A stretch of 64,000 nucleotides of DNA, taken from NCBI RefSeq assembly GCF_002104995.1, contig NW_024468249.1:558001-622000 (forward strand), written 5' to 3'. The position numbers were made by a program, and so were the translations under genes. Below are positions 1 through 11,090 of this stretch, piece by piece. Numbering within the stretch: the stretch's first letter is position 1; each line of letters opens with the position of its first letter. The stretch is from Linderina pennispora. Lineage: Eukaryota > Kickxellomycota > Kickxellomycetes > Kickxellales > Kickxellaceae. The notes below the pieces were generated by a model that was given only the letters and a program-made list of their open reading frames with translations, had not been told where the DNA came from and made no database searches.

Positions 1-2
1 AG

Positions 3-1851
3 GTCGAACCAGTATCGGTGCTGCAGCGCGAGCTGGCGGTTAACGCCTTCCGCCACTCTGACAGCACGTCGTGCGCCTTGAGGCAACTGAGCCAGAGCGA
101 CTTTGTCCGCCTCACCAGCAGTGCACGCGCGATGATCGAGCAGGTGCTGGTACCGCCGCCGGATACCACGCAGACGCAGCATCTGATTCAGTTTGCTGAC
201 CAGTACACCGCGCTCCCCGAGGCCGTTCGCATGGAGACAGCCGAGCAGCTGGCAGCGACAGTTTGTGGTCTGGCGGCACAGCATGCGCAGAACAAGGAGC
301 TCACCACGGTAGTCAGACGCATCTGGTACATGGCGCACACGCTGAACCCGCACGCGGTATCAACAGCAACCGTGAACGCATGGCGCAGCAGGTCTGAGAT
401 GACCAAGCCCAAGTTTATCACGCAGGACTTGTGGCTCGACCCGCTGGTCCTGTTCCGCCTGAACCCGAGCATCATCCAGTCTGCCAACCTGGCTGACGTG
501 TTTTTGACCATCCTGTCCGAGTTCCTGCTGCTGTCCAGGGCCAGTCTGCGGCGGCTGTATCGGCTGCGGCAGAAGGATGCGGGCACGCTGAAGCAGTCGC
601 ATATGACTGCGATGCTACAGCTGCAGGAATCCGGCGCTCTGCAGCTCCTGCTTGAGCTGACGCCGTTCGTCAACGACGTCGATGTGAAGCGAGTGGTGTT
701 TGGGTTTGTGCACGCCCGGTTCCTCGAGCAGCGCGCGATCCAGAAGCTGCTGCACTTCCAGGCATACGACATTGCGACAATCTCCGACATGGTTGAATAT
801 GTACCGTCGATGCACGCGTGTTCCGAGTTCATCCCCGAACTCCTGATGCACCCGTCGCTGCGGCTGCAGCACTTTGCGATCAAGCTGGCCGCTGCCATCA
901 CTACCAAGTATCCGATCGTGGCCAACGAGGGCATGGCCAAGGAGGTTATCCTGCCACATGTGCAGACGACATTGGCCCAAATTATTGGCACAGCGGTGCC
1001 CGAGCAGCTGGTGCTGGCCAATGCGATGCTCAACGCCGTCATGGCAATCTCCCAGGCATATCCGAACATTGCTGAGGAGTGCAAGAAGCTGCTGACATCG
1101 CTACGCGAACAGGCGGAGGAGCGAGCACGCACCATGTTTCCCGCCAGCCAGATGTCGCCGCCGCCGCAACAGTACAGCGACAAGCAGATGGCCATTGCGC
1201 GCTGGATCAAGACTATCGACAGTGCGGTTAGCTGCTTGGAACAGCAGCAAGGCGCCCACTACCAAGACCTTGCAGCTGTGCATTGAGGAAGCGGACGCCA
1301 ACGAAATGATCACCAAGCTCCTTGTGAAGGCTCGGGCTGAGAAGAAAGCGCTGCAGACTGGTCGCAATGGCTCGCCGGAGCCGCGCAGCAACCAGGGCGG
1401 CGGCCCAAGCCAGCAGGGCGGGCCGCAGCAGATGTACCACGATGACGACCACCGCCACGGCCACCACCACCCGTCCAGCGGGCCGCAGAAGCGCCTGCAC
1501 GGACAAATGGGCGGACGCGAAAACCGTGGCAACGGCCCTCCTCCACGTGGACCGCCACCAGGACCGCCGCCAGACGGGTTCCCGAACGGCGCCAGCATGA
1601 TGGGCGGTATGCCACCTGGCATGCCTCTGCCGCACATGGTCGAGCATGGGCCACCGCCAGGACACCGCGATGGGAGGGATGCCAACAAGGGACAGTTCCA
1701 CCAGCGCAACAGTAACAAGAAAGCATCGAGGAACCGGCATCTCATTCGCGCCAGCGGCAGTAGCAGCCCGGGCAGGGATTCGGGTAAGCAGCAGGGGGGC
1801 ATGAAGCGTGGCCGCGGTGGCAACGACAGATCGCGGAGCCGGGATCGCTGA
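3..1851 (+). CDS. INTS2: Integrator complex subunit 2 (INTS2) homologue, 5' partial, apparent +1 frameshift near the 3' end
   Basis: The reading frame is already open at the left edge, so the N-terminus lies outside the window. The segment at about 700-850 (FVHARFLEQRAIQKLLHFQ..., then VPSMHACSEFIPELL) matches the conserved C-terminal helical-repeat part of INTS2. That protein is a scaffold of the nuclear Integrator complex, which cleaves snRNA 3' ends and attenuates RNA polymerase II. The INTS2-like frame stops at 1286. From about 1250 the +1 frame continues to 1851 with coding-like composition: a charged helix, then a Gly/Pro/His/Arg-rich tail ending in RSRSRDR. One extra base in the GG at 1251-1252 would join the two, giving about 615 residues in the window. 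No credible intron fits, because the sequence between the frames is conserved coding. Alternatively the protein simply ends at 1286. INTS2 identity is fairly sure; the tail is inferred. Confidence 0.75.
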
Positions 1852-3422
1852 GTGGTAGAGATCATGCCCACATCCCCAATCTACCGATCGGCCCTTTTCC
1901 TATGTCATGTGTAGCCTGTGTCCTTTTTACGAGCAATATATTGTGTTCTGATCCGGGGCAAGATGGGGTGGAGTTCCCGACGGCGTGTAGCTGCATGGGT
2001 CTCGCAGACGGTGCCGGCGCTGGTCCCGCCTGAGTGGGCTGGAAATGACCGGGTGCCAGCGGAAAATGGCGCATTCTGCGGTATGCCAGCGGGCACTGAA
2101 TTCCTCCTCTGCTGCGACAATGCAGCAGACAATAGTCGTGTGGATAAGGGAGGTGCGCCATCCGTTCTTAGGGCGGCTCTTGTTCTGCGACTCGGCAGAT
2201 GTGGGCGAAGCAATCAAAACGAGACAGCAACGTGGTTTCCAGGCCATTCACGCGTCGTAACCTGTCTACCGCATTTACACGCACACTTCGCCGGGTCAGA
2301 AAAACTCAAGGAAACGCCATCTTGTGGATTTTTCCAAACCCGCCCAGTGCTAGCAGTAATGAGGACAATGCTGGGAGCATCCCAGCTCGAGGACAAGATA
2401 TGGCCAGTTTCGGTGCAACGAATAGTGCTCGGCGAATTGCTACTCTGCACCTCTTTTTTGGGGAGAAACGAGCATGCAGCATGTGCGCATAGGCTGGCTA
2501 TTTTGGACAGTGATGTCGCTGGTACATTCGAGCTGCCGGTACTTGCGCCCGCATGCATGGTGTTGGGATGCAAATGTGTGCAAACAAGGGCAGCTGCGGC
2601 GTCTGCCAGAGAGGAATGGGGGAGGGCGAGCATGGACAGGACAATATGTGTCGGTCGAGCGCCTAACCTGAGCCATTTTCTCTTTCCCAACTGCACTGGC
2701 ACGTTTTTCGACGCAGCTCCTGGTTCTGGACAAGCGGGCGATGTTGGGGGAAGGTCAAGTGGTATGCCTATTTATGCATCATTGACAGGTGCCGCCAGCG
2801 ATGTCATCGATCGGCCATACATGGCACCACCTGACCGGCGATGGTCGCATTCCGCCCGCCCCTGTTGAAGCGAAATTCTCCGATAGTCAAGGCAAACCAC
2901 GGGGATGACAGAAATGCAGGCAAGATGCATGTCTTGGATGCAGCAGGCATGTCCTCCCGGCGTCCCAGTAATGTATGCAGTCGCTGCTTGCATTCTGCAT
3001 AGTCCGCTGATGGCTCACATCTTCACCCCCACCCGACGAGCGGCGCTTGGACTGGGATCGTTTGTGCTGTGCATCCCGAGATGCGGGAGAGAAATGCTGG
3101 CAATTGTCGGAACGTGTCGCTCGCGTAAGGAACAACATGTGCAGCGGCCAGCTGTCCCACAGAGGGCACTACTGCGCAGAGGACGAATAGTGAGTGCTTG
3201 CCATTGTGGCAAAAGAGAAGGGGAGGAGAGAAATAATGTCACTACTGCCCATATGCAGTACTTCGATTGCTGGCCACACAGGGCACCCAGGCGAGGTGGT
3301 TGGTGCGGGCGACTGGACGTAGCACTCTCCCTGATGTCTACGATATGTGAAGAATCGCACCTCGCTCTACCCTCCCACCGAATAGTGGCAGGCGCCACCT
3401 GCCTATATATCTGGGCAATTGA

Positions 3423-3454
3423 CCCCTCCCTCGCCCCCTCCTCTCCCCTCCCCT
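3423..3454 (+). promoter_or_regulatory. Cluster of four CCCCT stress-response-like elements
   Basis: CCCCT occurs at 3423-3427, 3435-3439, 3445-3449 and 3450-3454, about 0.8 kb upstream of the trehalose phosphorylase start. CCCCT is the core of the yeast Msn2/4 stress-response element, and trehalose genes are classic targets. The motifs lie in a C/T-rich tract and could be incidental. Confidence 0.3.
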
Positions 3455-3762
3455 CCCTTTCCCGAGACGGCAGTGGGCCTGGGATACACCCCACCGTGCA
3501 TGGGCCGAGCAGCCTACGCATTTCTCTGGGCCGTTTTATTTACTGCTTGTAAAATGCTCCAACGAAACATAATCCCACTGCATTTTTCCACACGTCCTTG
3601 CCCCCTACTCCGCCGTCGCGGGATGTAGGAAGACATTGGACGCCTGTCCCTCTGCCCGTTTTGCTGTTTTGCATTTGGGGATGGGAATTTTGGGCAGTGA
3701 AGAAAGCCTCAGGAAAAAGAAGTCGACCACCGTTTATGCTAGCAAGGCACACGATACAAGCA

Positions 3763-3770
3763 TATATAAA
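3763..3770 (+). promoter_or_regulatory. TATA box (TATATAAA) of the trehalose phosphorylase gene
   Basis: A perfect TATATAAA lies 476 bases before the ATG and is followed by a pyrimidine-rich leader. Its position implies a long 5' UTR or a leader intron. Placement is by motif only. Confidence 0.4.
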
Positions 3771-4245
3771 GGGCCCAGAACCTGCCACAGGAATCCTCCC
3801 AGCCAAACCGTGTCCTCCTTCATCTGCCCTTCGGTATTCCCTGCAAAACGGCGCCTGCCTCGCATTCTTTTTGGTCCACCCGCTCTGCTCCGCATTTCTC
3901 CGGTCTTCATCGCCATCACCAGCCTGAAGCCCTCTCCATCTCGTTACATTCGGCGTATCACACATCCATCCTGGTGTTGCACAAATACTGCGTCCTTGGC
4001 TCTGTGATTTCACCCGCATTTCGTCATCACCACCTTCCGGCGCTTCGCTCAGTGGTATTTTGTCACATTACTTGCTCGTAAAATCGAGGCGTTCTTTATT
4101 TTCGCTTCTCCAACCGAGAACGTTTAGAAAAGACAAGCAGCGTAACCCGCACACATAAAATCTCTCCTTCTGCCAAGCCCGTCGTCGAGACATCGCTTTT
4201 CTTTCTTTGCTGCAACAGAAACACCTTTTTTTTTTTTGAACAGCA

Positions 4246-6325
4246 ATGCCTCCTCTCCGCCGCAAGTTCAGCTTCCTCGAGACTGGATCCCCGCGCTACA
4301 TCCTTGCCCGCAACAAGGCGATTCCCAAGTCGATCTACCTCGGCGTTGCCATTTCGTTTGACAAGAACGGTGATATCGAGTGGGCGTGCTCGAGCTACGA
4401 CGGAACCGACTTCCAGAACCACGAGGACACGTTCAAGGGCAGCTCGGGCGTCTCGAATCTCGAGCAGCTCAACCAGCTCAACGACCAGATCATCAATGTT
4501 GTGGGCGAGTATTCCAACTCGCACAACTTCCGCATCCAGGGCGTGTGCATTGGCTGCGACGAGGCGACTTCCAAGGTCATCGAGGCCGATCCGGCACTGA
4601 TCAACCCGGTGCGCGAGATGTGCACGCGCTTCTGGTTCGACCTTGACGCGACCCCGTGCATCTACAAGCTGCGCGGCCTGTCGCTGACCGAAGAGGCTGC
4701 ATCAGCCGCGCGCAAGGTGTATGACTGGTTCACGCCGCAGTTCCCTGGCAGCATTCCGCGCATCTCGGTCGACCCCGATACCAACGAGGTGCAGGTCGAC
4801 ATGGATGGCCATTGCCACATGCTCGATCTGAAGCACTTTGAGGACACCACCGACAAGCCGACCTGGGACAAGCTGCTGGCGCTGGCCGACGAGTGCAAGC
4901 AGCGCAAGCTCAAGATCTTGTTCTTTAACTCGACTCCGCAGGGTGGTGGTGTTGCGCTGATGCGCCATGCCACCATCCGTCTGATGCGCCTACTGGGTGT
5001 TGACTGCCGCTGGTTTGTTGCCAAGCCCAATCCCGACGTGTTTGTCATTACCAAGCGCAAGTTCCACAACGTCTTCCAGGGTGTCACCGACGACGAGCAG
5101 TACCGGCTGCAGCAGGCCGACAAGGACCTGTGGACTGAGTGGTGCGAGGCCAACTTTGACCAGTACTGGGGGAAGGGCAAGGGTGTTATCGATGATGCCG
5201 ACGTCATTATCATGGATGATCCGCAGGTGTCGGCCATCATCCCGCGCATCCGCAAGCTCAACCCGACCGCCCGTGTCATCTACCGCTCGCACATTGAGAT
5301 CCGCTCTGATCTGGCCTCGATTGAGGGCTCGATGCAGTACGACCTCTGGGACTTCCTGTGGGGCGGCTTCATCAACCAAAGCGACCTGTTCATCTCGCAT
5401 CCGGTCGCTGGCTTCATCCCGCCTCGCGTGCCACACTCCAAGGTCGCCCTGATGCCCGCTGCCACCGATGAGCTCGATGGCCTCAACAAGCGCCTGAACA
5501 GCGCTGACCTCGAGTACTACCGCCGCGTGTTCAACCGCTGCGCGGAGGACCAGGCCAGCCCCGGCATCCAGAAGGACCGCCCGTATGTGATCCAGATTGC
5601 GCGCTTTGACCCGGCCAAGGGCATCCCCGACGTAATCGAGGCGTACCGCGGCTTCCGTGTTCAGCTCGACGCCATGGGTATTGAGCCCAGTCTGCAGCCG
5701 CAGCTGGTGCTGTGCGGCCACGGCAGCATTGACGACCCCGACGGCACTGTCGTCTACCAGCAGGTCATCGACCTGATCTGCACTGCTCCCTACCAGCCGT
5801 ACGCCAGGGATATCTGTGTGGCGCGGTTGCCGGCATCCGACCAGCTCCTGTGCGCTGTTCTGCGCGGGTCCTTCTGTGCCCTGCAGCTGTCGCACCGTGA
5901 GGGCTTCGAGGTCAAGGTCACCGAGTCGCTATCCAAGTACAAGCCCGTCATTGCCTACCGCTCGGGCGGAATCCCGCTGCAGATCGAGGACGGCAAGACT
6001 GGTATCCTGATTGAGCGTGGCAACACCCAGGGCGTGTCCGACGCGCTGGTGCGCCTTGTTCACCGATTATGCATACTATCAGGGCTTCATCGAGACCCTG
6101 CGCAGCAAGGAGCAGGACAGCAAGCGCCAGCAGTACTTCACGCCCTTCCAGTCCGTCAACTGGCTGTACCTGGCCACCCAGCTCGCCTACAAGGGCAAGA
6201 GCGAGGCTGCTGCCGAGAACCAGCCCTCGACCGACATCGATGGCACGTACATGGGCGATGGCCAGATCAGGAAGTGGAACGCGCAGTATGTGCGCAGCTT
6301 CTGGCAGAACGAGGCCACAGCCTAA
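4246..6325 (+). CDS. ccg-9: Trehalose phosphorylase / trehalose synthase (ccg-9 type, GT4), one apparent +1 frameshift
   Basis: This is a fungal GT4-family trehalose phosphorylase, a cytosolic enzyme that reversibly converts trehalose and phosphate to glucose 1-phosphate and glucose. Visible motifs are the glycine loop FFNSTPQGGGVALMRHA (about residue 225), RSHIEIRSDL (about 347), a nucleotide-sugar-type core around RPYVIQIARFDPAKG, and the GT4 EX7E signature EGFEVKVTE followed by RSGGIPLQIEDGKTG. The frame from 4246 runs to about 6057, then the protein continues one base later (TDYAYYQGF to SFWQNEATA) and stops at 6325. One extra T at 6056-6057 would restore a smooth join. The corrected length is about 692 residues, near the usual 700-730. 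Left uncorrected, the first frame would run into unrelated sequence up to 6432. The ATG follows a T-rich leader and CAGC context. It converges on the RRM gene with about 120 bp between stops. Confidence 0.85.
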
Positions 6326-6445
6326 AAAACACATCTGTCTACGCAGCCATTTCTTCCTTTCACCTACTCTACATAAATTCGACTCGACAGATACGCAGCA
6401 CACCAGAATGTTCATGCCAATATTGCATTTGAGGTACATTACAGA

Positions 6446-7260
6446 CTATTGGATCAGGAGTGCCTTCATGAGATATTTTGCTGGCTGCACCTTGCTGTCG
6501 TCGGTTGCATCTGTCTCAGATTCGTCGCTTTTGGCCCTGAACTCGGTCAAATGGACATCACGGACGAACCGGCGGGCCTCTGCGGGCGTGGCAAACTGCA
6601 TTATGAAAGCGCCCTTGCGCGTCAGGAAGGTCTTGCCCATCTGCGGCGCCTGCTGCACCGCCGGGAGCGACGTGTCTACCAGGTCATACTCCTTAAACAC
6701 GTCGCGCACCGAGTGCACGTTCGAGTACTGTGGCAGCCCAGATAAAAACACAAGCCTGCCCTGTGCGCCGCCCAAATACTGGCTGACAGTCGGATTCGGG
6801 ACACTGTCAAGGGCAACGAAATCTGCACGCACCGTCGACCCGGCAAACTGCGTCTTGTTTGGCATGCGTCAGGAATGAGGCCGCATCGTCGAGCTCATAG
6901 AATTTTACGCGGCACGAGTTCAGCGCCCGCAGAGTGTAGTCGTACTCAAACCGGACCCACCGGATCTTGGACGCAAAGTTTATTGAGGTTAGCCGGCTGC
7001 GAACATCTGCTGCTGTTGCCGTCGGAGGCAAATTCGATACACGCACAGTCAGCTTCGGCTCAGCTGCTGATGTCGGAGGCAACAGACGCATAGGTATTGG
7101 GTGTCGGCAGGCCGTCCTGCTGTCGATAGACACGCTGTTGTTGCAGCACTGGTTTGGGCGTTTGCAGTCTGTCCGCCATGCGCAGGCCCATTGCTGTCTG
7201 CTGTGTGAAGGCGCGGCGGCCCGCAAGCTGATGCAGCTGGAGTAGTGTCTGCCGAAGCAT
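6446..7260 (-). CDS. Probable mitochondrial protein with two RRM-like domains, two apparent +1 frameshifts
   Basis: Three overlapping minus-strand frames join into one protein of about 270 residues if one base is skipped near 7047 and one near 6866. The N-terminus (MLRQTLLQLHQLAGRRAF) is Arg/Leu/Gln-rich and lacks acidic residues, like a mitochondrial presequence. A first RRM-like domain follows (LTVRVSNLPPTATAADV ... NSCRVKFYELDDAASFL), then a second (GRLVFLSGLPQYSNVHSVRDVF ... GAFIMQFATPAEARRFV). Both carry RNP2-like and RNP1-like strands, so RNA binding is likely, but I do not recognise the specific family. It converges on trehalose phosphorylase and lies just downstream of ZIM17 on the same strand; both appear mitochondrial. 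The frame joins are inferred from continuity of the RRM folds. Confidence 0.6.
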
Positions 7261-7379
7261 TGCGAATAAATGGCGGTTCTAATGAGCGAGCATTCAAGGT
7301 GTGTACAGAGCTGAAGAAAGCATGGATCGCGATAGCTTCTAATTTTTTTCTGATGGTAAACTAGGAAAAGTGGTTCGGC

Positions 7380-7964
7380 TCACTGGCCCTCGGGCTTCTT
7401 CGATCGGCTCTCCTTGACCTGCTCGTACTCGTTGAGCGCCTTCTCGACCTGCTCGGCCTCGATGTTGTCCAGCAGGCCGGCATCAGCCATCTGGCGTACG
7501 GACTCGCCCTTATCCTTCATGATCTGCTCGATGTTGACGCTCTTGTCGCGGAACCAGCCCAGGTTATCCGCGATCAGATGCCGGTTCTTGCAGCTGTCGC
7601 ACTGAATCAGCACCACGCCCTTCTCGTACGCCTGCTTGGCCATCGTCTTGTACTGCCGGTGCTTGCACACCTTGCAGGTGAATCCAATCAGCATGCGTGC
7701 CTCGTTCGGGTCGCTGGCGGCCGTGGGTGCTGACGCAGTAGTGCTAGGCGGCTTCGTGTCGGTCGACTTGCTGCGCCGGAAAACCCATGGCCGTTGGGTG
7801 CGGCCACACGTAGACTGGAGACCAGTGGCTGCCGGTGTGGGCATGGCCGTGTGGATGAATGCCAATACCGACGGTCGGACTGATCCAAGGCGGATGCTGT
7901 TGTGGGGCGAGACGGCCCGAGCGGCCATCGAGCGGACGGCTCTGAGCGAGGCAAGCGCAGACAT
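7380..7964 (-). CDS. ZIM17: Zim17/Tim15/Hep1-type DNL zinc-finger protein (mitochondrial Hsp70 escort)
   Basis: An intact 194-residue protein. Residues 1-70 are basic and Ser/Ala-rich, consistent with a mitochondrial targeting sequence. The DNL zinc-finger domain follows at about 90-145: MLIGFTCKVCKHRQYKTMAKQAYEKG, then IQCDSCKNRHLIADNLGWF. It has both CxxC zinc pairs and the family-naming DNL. Known family members keep the mitochondrial matrix Hsp70 soluble and functional during protein import and Fe-S biogenesis. The C-terminal tail is a charged helix (NIEAEQVEKALNEYEQVKE). The start is the first ATG of an open frame, and the presequence supports it. The neighbouring minus-strand RRM gene also looks mitochondrial. 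Confidence 0.93.
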   Translation of the reverse strand: MSALASLRAVRSMAARAVSPHNSIRLGSVRPSVLAFIHTAMPTPAATGLQSTCGRTQRPWVFRRSKSTDTKPPSTTASAPTAASDPNEARMLIGFTCKVCKHRQYKTMAKQAYEKGVVLIQCDSCKNRHLIADNLGWFRDKSVNIEQIMKDKGESVRQMADAGLLDNIEAEQVEKALNEYEQVKESRSKKPEGQ

Positions 7965-8217
7965 TTCGTGAGGGAAAGAGAGCGTGGGTTATTACAATAA
8001 GGACGAAGCACACCACCTTTATTTACAAAGACTAGTCGATGCAGACGAATCAAAAGAAAAAGCACGCAGCCGAGGCGGAAGCCGAGCCGTGGTCCCTCCG
8101 CAATGCAGTCGGAATATATGATTTTGGGTTGCCTACATAGCGAGAATTCGAAACCCCACCACCAGGTAGCAGGATCCGAGAAAAGCGCTCGGTAAACTTC
8201 AGCAGCGCCGCCCCCAA

Positions 8218-9474
8218 CTAGTGGCAGCGCTTGGGGACCGCAAGCCGGGATTCAGACGAGATATCGATGGCCTGGTGCTCGGCTATAGGGTCCTCGACCA
8301 TGGTTGCGGTGCTGACCTGGAATTGCGACTGGCCGTGGGGGCCTGGAGATTCATGAGGCAGCTGCTCCTTATCCATACTCATGCTGGTCCAGCTGAATCT
8401 TTGGATGACTGCCTGGGGCGATATCCTGAGTACAAAGTCCGACAACCTGTGCACAAGCAGCGTGTCCGGAGGCAGCGAATCATCGCACATCTCCAGGCTG
8501 CTATGGTGGCGCCTGCGCAGCCTATTGATAGCCTTGTGGATGTTGCGCAGAATCACCGGGCTCAGCAAAACGACGGCCAGGTCAGCCATCCCCGTCACCA
8601 CACGCAAGTACATTGCATACTGCACAAGAGTGTTGTTCAGCATCATAACCGGCAGTGTGAAAATGCGCGCCGACGACATGTACAGGTTCTCGACCATGAA
8701 CAGACCGGGGTAGAGCACAACGTAGTACATGTTGAGCCGGGTGATCTGCCCAAAGTACAGGTCGCGAACGAATGCCGGCTGGTTGACACATGCTTCGCTG
8801 TGGCACCTGCGGGCGCTGCGGAGCATGCGCATGGCCTTGAAGATGCTGAAGGAGATGGCGATGATGACGAAGATAGTGCAGACACCGAATACGATTGCAT
8901 ACAGGTGGAACGACACGGCGATCCAGGCACCGGTGGAATCCTCAGCCGGCGATAAAATACAGTCCTGGACGTAGACATCGACGAACAGCAGCGGGATCGA
9001 GAATGTGTGCGACAGGATGTATGTGGCGATCAGCGACCACCTTAGGGAGAACTGGAACTTTTTCAGATGCAGGATGTACCTGAACAGGAGGTCGACAGTG
9101 AACACGATCGTGGAGAACAGGTACATGAACGACAGCTGGCCATAAAAGAAGTAGCCGAACACAAGTCTTGCAAATGCCTTGCTGTTCTGGATGTATGCTG
9201 GTAGGTCATAAAAGTTGACCTGGATTATGAAAGCCAGTTCGCTCGGTACTCCAGACAGGGCCATCATCATGCTGACGCCCATGAAGGTTGTGAACTTCCA
9301 CTCCCGAACATACCGCAGGTACAGCACCAGGAGAAGAATAATGAGGCTGCCAACCAGTGAGAGCACCGACAAAACTGTGTATGCTGTCTGGTCAGAGCAG
9401 AATGACGCGATCGAGACCGGTGTGGGCTTGGCTTGATCAGCAACATAGCTGGGGATGCTGTCTAGAGGATCCAC
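8218..9474 (-). CDS. Seven-transmembrane (GPCR-like) membrane protein
   Basis: An intact frame of 418 residues. After a short extracellular-type N-terminus there is a strong hydrophobic helix (about 30-55, TVLSVLSLVGSLIILLLVLYL), then about six more: 64-88, 108-132, 145-170, 185-215, 240-262 and 280-305. Basic loops follow the helices (YVREWKF, RMLRSARR, NRLRRRHH). About 100 residues of hydrophilic Ser/Pro/His-rich tail end the protein. This is the architecture of a fungal 7TM receptor-like protein, but no subclass motif (STE2/STE3, cAMP-receptor DRY, Pth11 CFEM) is evident, so ligand and pathway are unknown. It diverges from the 5-oxoprolinase gene across 1.6 kb. Confidence 0.8.
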   Translation of the reverse strand: MDPLDSIPSYVADQAKPTPVSIASFCSDQTAYTVLSVLSLVGSLIILLLVLYLRYVREWKFTTFMGVSMMMALSGVPSELAFIIQVNFYDLPAYIQNSKAFARLVFGYFFYGQLSFMYLFSTIVFTVDLLFRYILHLKKFQFSLRWSLIATYILSHTFSIPLLFVDVYVQDCILSPAEDSTGAWIAVSFHLYAIVFGVCTIFVIIAISFSIFKAMRMLRSARRCHSEACVNQPAFVRDLYFGQITRLNMYYVVLYPGLFMVENLYMSSARIFTLPVMMLNNTLVQYAMYLRVVTGMADLAVVLLSPVILRNIHKAINRLRRRHHSSLEMCDDSLPPDTLLVHRLSDFVLRISPQAVIQRFSWTSMSMDKEQLPHESPGPHGQSQFQVSTATMVEDPIAEHQAIDISSESRLAVPKRCH

Positions 9475-11090
9475 GATTACGGATATGAGCTAGGATAAAA
9501 TATGAAGAGAAAAGGCCCTCAGGAAACTAACCAGTGCTGGGCGATGGAGTACTCAATGCCTAATGAAGGGCTGCATATGGAGGGAATGGTAGCGCTATGT
9601 TTTGTTCGTCACCAAGGCAGGATGTTCCGTGTATAGGTCAGAGGACAGATAAGAGCATGGGCAAAATACAAGAGGCAGCTAGAGTAAAAGTACAGTGTGC
9701 TATGAGTATCAAATGAAACGGATAGCTAGAGAGAAAAGTAGGTGAGCGAAAAATACACCAGGAAAATGCAGACTGAAGAAAGAGCGCGTAAAACAAAAGA
9801 CCACAGCTTTTGAATTCCAGCCGACACAGCAGGGATATTCAAAACCAAGGTGCGGTCTAACACCCAGCTGGCAGACAGTCCACTCACTCCTAGAGTGGAG
9901 AAGACATTTGAGAGCCAATGGGTCCCGATGAGCATTTGCGTTCCTCCCTCCAGCCATGTTCAGAGCGTCACTTATCAAGTGATGTCGCCACACGCCAGTG
10001 GTGGATATTTAAGGTCTGTTCTATCCAGTCGGTTCTCTTCCCCAAATTGCACCTGGCCATATGCGCACAAGCGTATGTCAAACGGACCACCAAAACGAAC
10101 TGGCTCCAATAGGTCAGAATTGTGCGAATGGAAGCTGGACAGCAATGGCCTCGTTTTAGCCAAAAGGCGTTGCTGCAACCAACCTCCACACTGCTCTCCT
10201 CAAAGAGAACAAAGTAGGACGGTGCACAACTGGACGCTTCGCGCATTTGGCTGTACGTTGCTGGCAACTCTGGGCCGGGCTAGTGTGCTGGACATGGGTG
10301 AGCTGGCAGCACCAGGGCTGCGCTAGCACATGAATGCATCCACTTGCAAGAAATTGGTGAGCACTCGCGATCAGAAAAAGATCGTGGAACAAAAAATGCC
10401 AGTGACAAGTATCCTCGTATGACAAGCGGTAACTGATACGGCAGGCTGGGGGGGGGGAAGTCCGCTTGGTGAGCATTGCAGTGAATAGCTTTGGGCGAGA
10501 GCAAGTGTTGGTCAGGATTCCGCTTTGGTATTCGAGAAGCACCAAGTATCCACCAGTATCGTCATGCCTGGCGTGCCGGCTTATGCCTGACTGACGGTAT
10601 GCGCTTGGATTCTGTCTGAGGTCGCTTTGCAATCGGCCGAGAAACTCTCTTGATGCATGGTAAAGCAATATACAGCGGCGCCTGGGGTATGGCCAGGGCC
10701 GTTTGGTGCGCATCGCTTCCGGCCATACTGGTATTAGATGACCTTTTGCTTCAAGCAGCGCCCGTCCCTATGCTGCCAGATGTGGCCATGGCTCAGGAAC
10801 CGGCTCTGCACCGGTGGGATGATCAGCCTGGCATGGATCGGCTCTGCATGATTGTCTTCTGGAGATAGTCACAGGTTCTGCGGGCAAACTTATATCCTCC
10901 CCTCTCCGCTTGTCGCCGCGCGTATTCTCACGACGCACCAGCAAGATAACGAGCCAGAGGGTTTGGATTACTAATAACAACGTGACTCTCGCCCCCTTCT
11001 CCGGGATTCAAGCATCTCTCTTCCACTCCCCCACATCTTCACATCCACAGAAATCGCACTATTTTTTTAGATTCTCTTATTCACCTGGCT
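9475..11090. other. Intergenic region between divergent 7TM and 5-oxoprolinase genes
   Basis: About 1.6 kb of mixed composition with no recognisable gene. A G8 run lies near 10447, and a C/T-rich leader precedes the 5-oxoprolinase start. Small open frames on both strands give no domain. It presumably carries both promoters. Confidence 0.6.

Larger units (their letters stand above)
1852..4245. other. Long intergenic region upstream of the trehalose phosphorylase gene
   Basis: About 2.4 kb without a convincing gene. Open frames exist on both strands (for example 1918-2868 on the plus strand), but their translations have no recognisable domain, are Cys/His/Arg-rich like random GC-rich sequence, and change character without pattern. 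The last kilobase holds a C/T-rich stretch with CCCCT motifs, a TATA box and a pyrimidine-rich leader, so it is probably the promoter and long 5' UTR of the downstream gene. Confidence 0.6.

Noticed and set aside
188-1210. 340-codon minus-strand frame
   Set aside because: Complement shadow of the INTS2 coding sequence; Cys/Ser/Arg-rich and without a domain.
1918-2868. 316-codon plus-strand frame in the trehalose phosphorylase upstream region
   Set aside because: No domain, no consistent composition, many Cys and Trp residues as in chance GC-rich frames; better explained as promoter DNA.
4990-5895. 301-codon minus-strand frame
   Set aside because: Antisense shadow of trehalose phosphorylase, produced by third-position GC bias.
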